Shown here piece after piece: positions 19,221 through 26,510 of a stretch of DNA of 64,000 bases. Origin of the DNA: Marinobacter daqiaonensis (lineage in GTDB: Bacteria; Pseudomonadota; Gammaproteobacteria; Pseudomonadales; Oleiphilaceae); NCBI RefSeq assembly GCF_900115285.1, contig NZ_FOYW01000001.1, positions 2,143,272 to 2,207,271 of the forward strand. Direction: 5' to 3'. Position 1 is the stretch's first letter; each line of letters opens with the position of its first letter. Made by a program: the position numbers and the translations under genes. The notes under the pieces were generated by a model. That model was not told the origin of the DNA and searched no databases. It saw only the letters and a program-made list of their open reading frames with translations.

Positions 19221-20272
19221 TGGAGGGGGAGGGCGGTCGGCCTGCGGTCGGTATAGTCTCTGACGACGTTCTGCAGCGCCACCGCCTTCAGGAAGCGACG
19301 GGGCGCTTCGGCCTGCGGCCGGGGTTCTCCGGCGCCCCGGAACGCATTCTCGGCTATGACCTGTTGCCGGACGCCAGCCTCTGGCTGGTGACTCTGGAGG
19401 ACGAGGCGGACCACCCGACCCTCTTTGACCATTTGCTGGATCACACCGAGGCGCCCATCCTGTTTGGCATTGATCCGGCGCCCAAGCCCGGCACCCGGGA
19501 TTTCATCCGCTGGGAGCGCCGCCTGCTCAGGAAGCTGGAGGAGCAGCTTGGCCCCCTGGAGCAGACCGAGTCGGTCCAGGCACTGGAGGCGCTGGCCCAG
19601 ACACCGCCGCCGCAACCTGCCGCAACTCAGTTGCCACCCTGGATCAGGCCCGCGTCACCGGGCCAGCTCGCCGAGGAAGTCTGGATTCTGGGGGCGTCAC
19701 TGGGAGGACCGGCCGCGGTGAAGGCCTTTCTGGACAATCTCCCTCCGGGTTTGCCGGTAGGGTTTGTCTATGCCCAGCACATCGACGGTAACTTCACCGA
19801 TGTACTGGCAAAGGTGCTCGGGCGCCATGCCCACTACCGGTTGCAACGGGCCGAGGAAGGGATGGGGATAGCGTGCGGTCAGGTGACCCTGATACCCGTT
19901 GAGCGGGAATGGACACTCACCCGTGAGGGCACACTGACGGAAAAGACCAATGCCTGGCCCGGGCCCTACGGCCCGTCCATTGATCAGGTATTACTGAATT
20001 TTGGTGATCACTTCGGGCCCCGCTGCCATGCCATACTGTTTTCCGGCATGGGCAACGACGGAGCCGTGGCGGCCCCCATGCTGCGGGCCTTCGGCAGCAA
20101 TATCTGGGTGCAGGCGAGCGAAACCTGCGCCAACAGCGCCATGCCAGAGGCCGTGTCGGCGACCGGCTGCGCCGGTTTTTCCGGCTCCCCGGAGGCCCTG
20201 GCGAAAGCGCTCGTCCGCACTGTTGCGGATGGGGCACTGCTGAAACAGACCTCGTCGCAGGATGTAACCTGA
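19220..20272 (+). CDS. chpB: Chemoreceptor methylesterase ChpB (CheB-like)
   Basis: Protein-glutamate methylesterase, 350 residues, expected to demethylate PilJ. The C-terminal CheB domain has the serine-esterase triad S160 (LGASLGGPAAV), H187 (AQHIDG) and D280 (GMGNDGAVAAP). The N-terminal 110 residues look like a worn receiver: the acidic pair is there (SDD) but the third strand reads WLVTLE, with no phospho-acceptor Asp. The start codon overlaps the chpA stop (TGATG), so it is translationally coupled to the kinase. Confidence 0.92.
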   Translation: MEGEGGRPAVGIVSDDVLQRHRLQEATGRFGLRPGFSGAPERILGYDLLPDASLWLVTLEDEADHPTLFDHLLDHTEAPILFGIDPAPKPGTRDFIRWERRLLRKLEEQLGPLEQTESVQALEALAQTPPPQPAATQLPPWIRPASPGQLAEEVWILGASLGGPAAVKAFLDNLPPGLPVGFVYAQHIDGNFTDVLAKVLGRHAHYRLQRAEEGMGIACGQVTLIPVEREWTLTREGTLTEKTNAWPGPYGPSIDQVLLNFGDHFGPRCHAILFSGMGNDGAVAAPMLRAFGSNIWVQASETCANSAMPEAVSATGCAGFSGSPEALAKALVRTVADGALLKQTSSQDVT

Positions 20273-20283
20273 GGACAGATAAC

Positions 20284-20757
20284 ATGACTGATACCACCAC
20301 GAAAACGCTACCCTGTGTACTGATCCCCATGACTGACCGGCAGTTGCTGCTGCCCAACGTATCCATAGCGGAAGTGGTGGACCACAATACCGATCTCGAG
20401 GGCCATGACGGGCCGTCATGGCTGGCGGGGTTCCTTGAATGGCGTGGGCTGCAGCTGCCGGTTATTTCCTATGAAGGCGCCAACGGCCAGTCGGCCGTCA
20501 TGCCGGGCACCGGCCGTGGCCGGGTCGTGGTGCTCAACACCATTGGTCCCAGCCACGACCGGCTGCCCTTCCTGGCCATCATCACCCAGGGCATTCCGAG
20601 CCAGGCCCGGCTTGAGCCCGAGCAGGTGCAGGGGACCGAGGACACCAGCAAGGGGCCGGCCGATCTGATGCAGGTGGACCTGGAAGGCGAACCGGTGTGG
20701 ATACCGGACCTGGAATACCTCGAAAATCTGGGCCTCCAGGCGCTGGACCGCGGTTGA
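20284..20757 (+). CDS. chpC: CheW-like adaptor ChpC
   Basis: Second CheW-type adaptor of the Pil-Chp system, 157 residues, following chpB by 11 bp with GAGGACAG upstream. Residues 10-150 show a divergent CheW pattern (PMTDRQLLLPNVSIAEVVD; GFLEWRGLQLPVISYEG). In P. aeruginosa chpC is dispensable for twitching and is followed by chpD and chpE. Those are absent here, and zur begins instead, so chpC ends the operon. Confidence 0.88.
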   Translation: MTDTTTKTLPCVLIPMTDRQLLLPNVSIAEVVDHNTDLEGHDGPSWLAGFLEWRGLQLPVISYEGANGQSAVMPGTGRGRVVVLNTIGPSHDRLPFLAIITQGIPSQARLEPEQVQGTEDTSKGPADLMQVDLEGEPVWIPDLEYLENLGLQALDRG

Positions 20758-20798
20758 CCGTCAGCCCGGCCAGGCCGGAGCCCTTGTGTGTAAACGGG

Positions 20799-20827
20799 AA
20801 AACAATGTTATATTGTTGCATTGTTTT
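20799..20827 (+). promoter_or_regulatory. Candidate Zur operator overlapping the zur promoter
   Basis: A perfect 9-bp inverted repeat, AAAACAATG / CATTGTTTT, is separated by 11 bp. Its inner part AATGTTATA-T-TGTTGCATT has the 19-bp spacing of known gammaproteobacterial Zur boxes. It covers a possible -10 (TATATT, 20809-20814) with TTGTGT at 20784-20789 as -35. It lies 18 bp before the zur ATG, so zinc-dependent autorepression of zur-znuCB is inferred. Confidence 0.65.
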
Positions 20828-20844
20828 TCTCGGAAACCGGAGCC

Positions 20845-21342
20845 ATGCCCGCCAACGCGCTGCCCTATCGTCCCCACAATCACAACGCCTGCGTCCGTGA
20901 CGCCCTGGCAGAGGCTCAGGCCATCTGCCAGGCCCGTAATGCCCGGCTGACTCCGATCCGCCGCCGTGTCCTGGAGCTGGTATGGGAGTCCCACAAGCCC
21001 CTGGGGGCCTATGACCTGCTGGCAGTGCTGGCACAGGAAGGCCACAACGCCGCGCCACCCACCGTTTACCGGGCTCTGGATTTTCTCCAGCAGCAAGGTC
21101 TGGTCCACCGCATTGCCTCCCTGAACGCCTTTGTCGGCTGCGCCCACGCCCGGGAAAACCATACCGGCATGTTCCTGATCTGCCAGCAATGCCGTAACGT
21201 CCATGAACTGGCCTCTGGTCCGGTCGCCGAGGCGGTCAATGCCGCCAGCTCCGAACAGGGCTTCGAGCCCCTGGATACGACCATCGAGGTAGCCGGCCTC
21301 TGTCCTGCATGCCGGGCGATCGCACCGGTGGGCGGGGAGTGA
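20845..21342 (+). CDS. zur: Zinc uptake regulator Zur (Fur family)
   Basis: Fur-family repressor of 165 residues. The winged-helix part includes LTPIRRRVLELVW and PPTVYRALDFLQQQGLVHRI. Zinc-binding ligands are visible in the second half: CAHARENHTGMFLICQQC, the His of VHEL, and the C-terminal pair CPAC. With zinc bound it should repress the uptake genes. The ATG at 20845 with CCGGAG just upstream was chosen; a TTG at 20821 lies inside the operator. Followed by znuC after 8 bp. Confidence 0.93.
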   Translation: MPANALPYRPHNHNACVRDALAEAQAICQARNARLTPIRRRVLELVWESHKPLGAYDLLAVLAQEGHNAAPPTVYRALDFLQQQGLVHRIASLNAFVGCAHARENHTGMFLICQQCRNVHELASGPVAEAVNAASSEQGFEPLDTTIEVAGLCPACRAIAPVGGE

Positions 21343-21350
21343 GGGCAGCC

Positions 21351-22136
21351 ATGACCAACTTGCTGGTCCGGCTTGAGCGGGCGTCCGTCAGATTCGACAA
21401 GCTGCAGGTGGTGGATGACGTCAGCCTGGACGTTCACCGGGGGGACATCGTCACCATTATCGGTCCCAACGGCGCCGGCAAAACCACGCTGATCAAGACC
21501 GTTCTCGGGTTGCAGCCATTGACCAGCGGCAGTATTCACAAAACCCCCGGCCTGCAGATCGGCTACGTCCCACAGCACCTTCAGCTGCAGACCACACTGC
21601 CACTGAGTGTCCGACGCTTCCTTTCGCTGACCGGAGCTTCGACAAAGGAATGCCAGGCCGCGCTCCACCAGACCGGCATCCCGCAGGTGTTTCGTCAGTC
21701 CATTCACCACCTCTCCGGCGGCGAGATGCAACGCCTTCTGCTGGCCCGGGCGCTGGTGCGAAAACCGGACCTGCTGGTCCTCGACGAACCCGCCCAGGGT
21801 GTCGACATTAACGGCCAGGCCGCCCTTTACGACCTAATCCGCTCATTCCGTGACCAGCTCCATTGTGGTGTCATCATGATCTCCCACGATCTTCACCTGG
21901 TGATGGCGGCAACCGACCGGGTAATCTGCCTGAACCAGCATGTCTGCTGCAGCGGGTACCCGGAGGACATCTCCCATGACCCCGCCTTCGTGGAAACCTT
22001 CGGGCGGCCGGTAGCCGAAAGCCTGGCGGTTTATCAGCACCACCACAATCATCACCACGATCTCCATGGGGACGTGGTGGACGAACGTCACTCCAGCCAG
22101 CACCAAGATGCCTGCGACCATCATGTCCATTCTTGA
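21351..22136 (+). CDS. znuC: Zinc ABC transporter ATP-binding protein ZnuC
   Basis: ATPase of the ZnuABC zinc importer (261 residues). Walker A is GPNGAGKTT, the ABC signature is LSGGEMQR, Walker B is LLVLDEPAQGVD, and the switch His is in MISHDLH. The last 32 residues are unusually rich in histidine (HHHNHHHD, then HSSQHQDACDHHVH) and could bind zinc in the cytosol. That tail is encoded over the start of znuB. The ATG at 21351, preceded by GGGGAGTGAGGG, was preferred to the in-frame start at 21309. Confidence 0.94.
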   Translation: MTNLLVRLERASVRFDKLQVVDDVSLDVHRGDIVTIIGPNGAGKTTLIKTVLGLQPLTSGSIHKTPGLQIGYVPQHLQLQTTLPLSVRRFLSLTGASTKECQAALHQTGIPQVFRQSIHHLSGGEMQRLLLARALVRKPDLLVLDEPAQGVDINGQAALYDLIRSFRDQLHCGVIMISHDLHLVMAATDRVICLNQHVCCSGYPEDISHDPAFVETFGRPVAESLAVYQHHHNHHHDLHGDVVDERHSSQHQDACDHHVHS

Positions 22137-22935
22137 CCCGATTCTCGATGATTTCTTCTGGCGGGCGCTGCTGGGTGGCCTTGGGGTTGCGCTGGTGGCG
22201 GGTCCCCTGGGCTGCTTCGTGGTCTGGCGACGCATGGCCTACTTCGGCGATACCCTCGCCCATTCCGCCCTGCTGGGTATCGCCCTGGGGTTCCTGTTTC
22301 AGATCAACCTGAGCCTGAGCGTCACCATCACCTGCGCGCTGCTCGCCATTGCGCTGGTGTACCTGTCCCGGAGCCGGGCCCTGGCCACCGATACCCTGCT
22401 GGGCATCCTGGCCCACAGCGCCCTTGCCATTGGCCTGGTTGCCCTCAGTTTCATGCCGGATCTCCGTGTAGATCTCACAGGCTACCTGTTCGGCGACCTG
22501 CTGGCGATGACCCGTCAGGACCTGGGCCTGATCCTGGGTGGCGGCGCTGTCGTGCTGGCGTTGCTGTTCTGGCTCTGGCCCGGTTTGCTGATGGCCACCA
22601 TTCACGAGGAACTGGCCCGGGTGGAAGGTTTCCCGGTGGCCCGACTTCAACTGGCTTTGATGCTGATTTTTTCACTGGTGATTGCCGTGGCCATGAAAAT
22701 GGTGGGCGTGCTGCTGATCACCGCCCTGCTCATCATTCCCGCGGCTACCGCCCGGCGCCTGGCCAGCAGCCCCGAGAAGATGGTACTCATGGCCATAGGC
22801 TTTGGCATGATTGCCGTCTCCGGGGGTCTGACCCTGTCCTGGAACGTCGACACACCCGCTGGCCCTTCCATTGTGGTGTCCGCTTTCACGGTCTTTGTGC
22901 TGGTCTATGCCCTGGTCCGCAAGGCCCGGGCCTGA
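22123..22935 (+). CDS. znuB: Zinc ABC transporter permease ZnuB
   Basis: Inner-membrane permease of the zinc importer (270 residues) with seven to eight hydrophobic segments. The family block VVWRRMAYFGDTLAHSALLG is intact. Starts at 22108 and 22123 are both possible; neither has a clear ribosome site, which fits translational coupling to znuC (14-bp overlap with the second start). The periplasmic binding protein ZnuA is not encoded nearby, whereas in Pseudomonas it is usually next to zur. Confidence 0.93.
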   Translation: MSILDPILDDFFWRALLGGLGVALVAGPLGCFVVWRRMAYFGDTLAHSALLGIALGFLFQINLSLSVTITCALLAIALVYLSRSRALATDTLLGILAHSALAIGLVALSFMPDLRVDLTGYLFGDLLAMTRQDLGLILGGGAVVLALLFWLWPGLLMATIHEELARVEGFPVARLQLALMLIFSLVIAVAMKMVGVLLITALLIIPAATARRLASSPEKMVLMAIGFGMIAVSGGLTLSWNVDTPAGPSIVVSAFTVFVLVYALVRKARA

Positions 22936-23020
22936 ACCGGTGGCAGGGGACGTGGCACTGGGCTAGATTGTAAGCGGTTCATTCCGCCACAACCGGCGAT
23001 TACAGGGACAGGATTCGCCC

Positions 23021-24454
23021 ATGGACAGCGAGCACTCGTTAACTCAATACAGACACCTGCCATGGCTGTTACCAGGGCTGGTGCTGGTTGCCGGGCTGAC
23101 CATCACGGCCCTGGTCGCACCCCGCAGCGAGGCACCGGTGAATCACCTGGCCCGGGAGCTGTCCCGAAGCCATCATGAACAGCTGGCCCGGGCCCTGAGC
23201 CAGCAGGCTGAACAAACCCTGTCAGAAGCCGGCGCCCTGCCTGGGGGTTCCCGGGACGGATTCATCTTTCACGCCGAGACATTTCTCGAGGATCATCCTG
23301 AAATTGCCGGCCTGGAGCGCCTGATCACTGTGCAACACAGTCAGCGGGAGATGGTGGAGAGACAGCTCAGCGAGGAAAGCGGACAGTTCATTCAGTTCGG
23401 CGAATGGGACGGCGCCTACGAAAGTGCTGTGGCCCCTCCCCGGGAAGACTATCTGATTGTGCGTCAGAGCGTCTTCCATGGAGACGACCCCGCCTCTAAC
23501 GCAAGCCTGGGCCTGGTTGCCACTTCGGTGCCCCACTGGCGCAGCGCCCTGCGCAAGGTCCGGGAGGAGCACCGCCAGGCGGCCACGACACTGACAAGGC
23601 TGAGCCGCAACGGGGGCGAGCTTTCCGCCCTCAGGGTGTTCCTGCCCGCCGGCGCCGGTGGCGAGGGGCTGCTTTCGGTTGTCATCGAGCCACAGCAGTG
23701 GCTTGAGTACCAGCTCGCGGGTCTTCATGATGACCGCTGGCGGGTGGAGATCCACGACATCAGCAGGTTCGCCCTGCGACCCATGGCGTCCCTGCCATCG
23801 GCAGACGAGCCCGACGATGTGCCGGCGACTCGATCACCCGTGTCTTTTGCGGACCGCCAGTGGATGCTCAGCACCTGGCCTTCCGGACAGTGGCAGAGCA
23901 CCCTGCGTCAGCAGGCGGCCTGGCCCGCATGGCTGGCTGGTCTCACCGTAACGCTGCTGGCTACCGGTCTGACCCTGTGGGCAGGCCTGCTCTCGCAACG
24001 CCTGCGACGGTTACTCCACCGTCGCACAGAACGCGCCCGGCACCTGGGCCGGCAACTGGAGAATACCCGCGTGGAGAAGTCGATCCTGCATCACTCCCTG
24101 CAGGAGAGCGACCGCCGGACCCGGGACCTGATCGAGCTGGGAGCCGGTATCTTCGCCGAGCTGGACGAGAGCCGGCGAATTGGCTACCTATCGCCCCAGG
24201 CGGCGACTTTACTGGATCAACCCTCGGCGGAGCTTGCCGACAGCCCCGTCGACTGCCTGTTTCCTCCTGACGCCCGGACCGAGCTTGCCATGGCCTTCGA
24301 CGCGGCAAGGCGGGAACAGGTCACCCAACGCATGGACAGTCACCTGGTCACCGTTTCGGAGGAGCCGCTGCCAGTGGCCATCAGGATAAAGGCCCTCAAG
24401 GATCCCCTTAGCGGCTGTAGCGGGTTCCGGATGACCATGACCCCACGTCAGTAA
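23021..24454 (+). CDS. Orphan membrane sensor with CHASE-like and PAS domains
   Basis: A 477-residue protein with a transmembrane segment at about 13-33. The periplasmic region of about 270 residues resembles a CHASE sensor domain: QFIQFGEWDGAYESA, then SLGLVATSVPHWRSALRKVR and LRVFLPAG. A second transmembrane segment lies at about 303-325, then an Arg-rich coiled coil, then a C-terminal PAS-like domain (about 365-475). There is no GGDEF, EAL, kinase or methyl-accepting domain after the PAS, so the output is unknown. Start is supported by AGGA eight bases upstream. It is separate from znuB (85 bp) and convergent with the patatin gene. Domain calls are from pattern only. Confidence 0.7.
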   Translation: MDSEHSLTQYRHLPWLLPGLVLVAGLTITALVAPRSEAPVNHLARELSRSHHEQLARALSQQAEQTLSEAGALPGGSRDGFIFHAETFLEDHPEIAGLERLITVQHSQREMVERQLSEESGQFIQFGEWDGAYESAVAPPREDYLIVRQSVFHGDDPASNASLGLVATSVPHWRSALRKVREEHRQAATTLTRLSRNGGELSALRVFLPAGAGGEGLLSVVIEPQQWLEYQLAGLHDDRWRVEIHDISRFALRPMASLPSADEPDDVPATRSPVSFADRQWMLSTWPSGQWQSTLRQQAAWPAWLAGLTVTLLATGLTLWAGLLSQRLRRLLHRRTERARHLGRQLENTRVEKSILHHSLQESDRRTRDLIELGAGIFAELDESRRIGYLSPQAATLLDQPSAELADSPVDCLFPPDARTELAMAFDAARREQVTQRMDSHLVTVSEEPLPVAIRIKALKDPLSGCSGFRMTMTPRQ

Positions 24455-24480
24455 ACGGAGCGGTCGGCGCACCCACCGCT

Positions 24481-25563
24481 TCAGAGCGGCCTCAGTACAT
24501 CCCGGATCTGACCTGTCTCGACCAGCTCCAGAAACTCCTGACCGAGTCGGTCACTGCGGGCAATGGCCGTGCGCCAGGTCCGCTCCCGGCCTGCATCGTC
24601 CCCGGCGTAGCGTTCGAAGTCCTTCCGGTCCGGCAGTTTCCTGTCCGGCAGGGACGCCAGGTATTCACGGGAAGGCGCCACCAGCACCACGTCCTGCAGC
24701 CGACCGGCATCACCACGCCGCCACGGCAGCGACTTGTCAAACCAGCCCGGAATCACCTTGTCCGTGAAGTGGGGGTAGAGGACCACTCCGTTCTGCCTGA
24801 AGGGCAGGTCCAGGTGATAATCCAGCAACCCGCCATCCCTGTACACCCCCTCCGGAGCGCCAGGAATATTGCGTACACCAGCCATGACGAGGGGAATGGA
24901 CGCCGAGGCCAGCAGTGCGGGGATCAGGTTCTCATGGCTCAGGGGCACCTGGTGACTGGGAAAATCCACCAGCTTGGCTACCGGTGTGGGCAGTCGCTGG
25001 TCGTGGATGATGCCCCGTTCGAAAAAACGGCCCAGGTGCCGCCGGCTCACCATATTGGCGCTGATCGCCTTCGCCAGGCCGAGGCCCAGTCTGTTCCTGG
25101 CATCATCCTCCAGGCCGGCCAGGCTCCGCACCACCACGATGTTCAGCCGGTACCAGGGATGCTGGAGAATGGTCTCCTCCCGGCCCCCCAGAAGTTCCTC
25201 CAGGAAAAGCGTACTCTTGCGGGTGACCTCCATCGGACTGACACCCCGGGAAAACCTCTGGCAGGTGTACAGTTCCGCCAGTTTCGCCAATTGAGCCGCA
25301 GGATCCCCGGAAGACGCCACGGCGGCGAACCGCCAGCTGCCAATGGATGAGCCGATCAGCGCCCGAACCTGCGGAGCCCTCGGCAGCCACTCTCCGAATA
25401 TGGCCTGGTCCAGTCCCGACAGACCCAGCGCCTTGGGTCCCCCTGCGGCACCGGGTATCACATGGACATCTTCCGGGGCGAGGCCACGCTCACGCACCCG
25501 CTCCAGTGCGCGGCGCCCTGCCCTGATGGTGAGTGCTGGCGGTCTGGTATGAATGGCTGGCAT
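24481..25563 (-). CDS. Patatin-like phospholipase family protein
   Basis: Predicted serine acyl-hydrolase of 360 residues. The nucleophile motif is GSSIGSW (GxSxG), preceded by an oxyanion-like segment GAAGGPKALGLSGLD. A possible catalytic Asp lies in YRDGGLLDYH, the DGG/A motif of patatins. No signal peptide is visible. The frame is open to 25668, but the ATG at 25563 has GGAG upstream and gives a normal length. Substrate unknown. Convergent with the CHASE-PAS gene, divergent from folE. Confidence 0.82.
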   Translation of the reverse strand: MPAIHTRPPALTIRAGRRALERVRERGLAPEDVHVIPGAAGGPKALGLSGLDQAIFGEWLPRAPQVRALIGSSIGSWRFAAVASSGDPAAQLAKLAELYTCQRFSRGVSPMEVTRKSTLFLEELLGGREETILQHPWYRLNIVVVRSLAGLEDDARNRLGLGLAKAISANMVSRRHLGRFFERGIIHDQRLPTPVAKLVDFPSHQVPLSHENLIPALLASASIPLVMAGVRNIPGAPEGVYRDGGLLDYHLDLPFRQNGVVLYPHFTDKVIPGWFDKSLPWRRGDAGRLQDVVLVAPSREYLASLPDRKLPDRKDFERYAGDDAGRERTWRTAIARSDRLGQEFLELVETGQIRDVLRPL

Positions 25564-25774
25564 GGTTTCGGATCTCCCTGACTCCCTGGTTCGCCGCGAG
25601 TGTAACGAAAGCCCTCGGACACCGCCATAACCTCGCGGGAAAGCCGGGACCGCCTCCCCGGCGTCCATTACGAAACGATTTCACGGCAGGCGGCCGGGAG
25701 GGGGGATACTGTTACCGGCCAACTTGGCTTACAATGGCGGGTTAAGCCACGTCGTATCCCTGACGGAACACATA

Positions 25775-26344
25775 ATGACTGACCCTCTCGATAACCTCTC
25801 TGATCACTACCGCGCCATCATTGAAGGCCTGGGGGAAAACCCGGACCGTGAAGGCCTGCAGGACACCCCCAAGCGGGCGGCCAAGGCCATGCAGTTTCTG
25901 ACCCGGGGGTACAACCAGACCCTCGGCGAGCTGGTGAACCGGGCGGTTTTCGAATCCTCCATGGACGAAATGGTGCTGGTCAAGGACATTGAACTCTACA
26001 GCCTGTGCGAGCATCACCTGCTCCCCTTTATCGGCAAGTGCCATATTGCGTATATTCCCAATGGCCGGGTTCTCGGGTTGTCCAAGTTCGCCCGTATTGT
26101 CGACATGTACGCCCGCCGGCTTCAGATCCAGGAAAACCTCACCCGGGACATTGCCGAGGCCGTGGAGCAGGTAACCGGCGCGGCCGGCGTGGCCGTGGTG
26201 ATCGAGGCAAGGCACATGTGCATGATGATGCGCGGGGTGGAGAAGCAGAACTCGGTGATGAAAACCTCCATGATGCTGGGGGCTTTCAGACGGTCCCAGG
26301 CCACCCGTACCGAATTCCTGCAACTGATCGCCTCACGGGACTGA
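25775..26344 (+). CDS. folE: GTP cyclohydrolase I
   Basis: Converts GTP to 7,8-dihydroneopterin triphosphate, the first step of tetrahydrofolate synthesis. The 189-residue protein shows the zinc and substrate motifs [32 protein letters not shown] and [12 protein letters not shown]. The second zinc-ligand Cys is present in the last of these. The ATG at 25775 was chosen over an upstream in-frame start at 25724 because it gives the usual N-terminus. A hairpin terminator follows. Confidence 0.96.
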   Translation: MTDPLDNLSDHYRAIIEGLGENPDREGLQDTPKRAAKAMQFLTRGYNQTLGELVNRAVFESSMDEMVLVKDIELYSLCEHHLLPFIGKCHIAYIPNGRVLGLSKFARIVDMYARRLQIQENLTRDIAEAVEQVTGAAGVAVVIEARHMCMMMRGVEKQNSVMKTSMMLGAFRRSQATRTEFLQLIASRD

Positions 26345-26351
26345 CACCAGG

Positions 26352-26373
26352 GACACCCATTGGTGTCTTTATT
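26352..26373 (+). terminator. Probable intrinsic terminator of folE
   Basis: Stem GACACC (26352-26357) pairs with GGTGTC (26362-26367) around a CATT loop, followed by TTTATT, eight bases after the folE stop. The stem is short, so strength is uncertain. Confidence 0.6.
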
Positions 26374-26510
26374 CGTAAAATCATGACCTGACTCATTGAA
26401 ACTGGTTGCAAATATGACATAGTGCCAGAGGCGGCACACCGGTGAGCACCAGACAGCCGGGCCGACCCTGATATCAGCCAGTACCCGTTAACCCTGTGCC
26501 GGAGCCCCGT

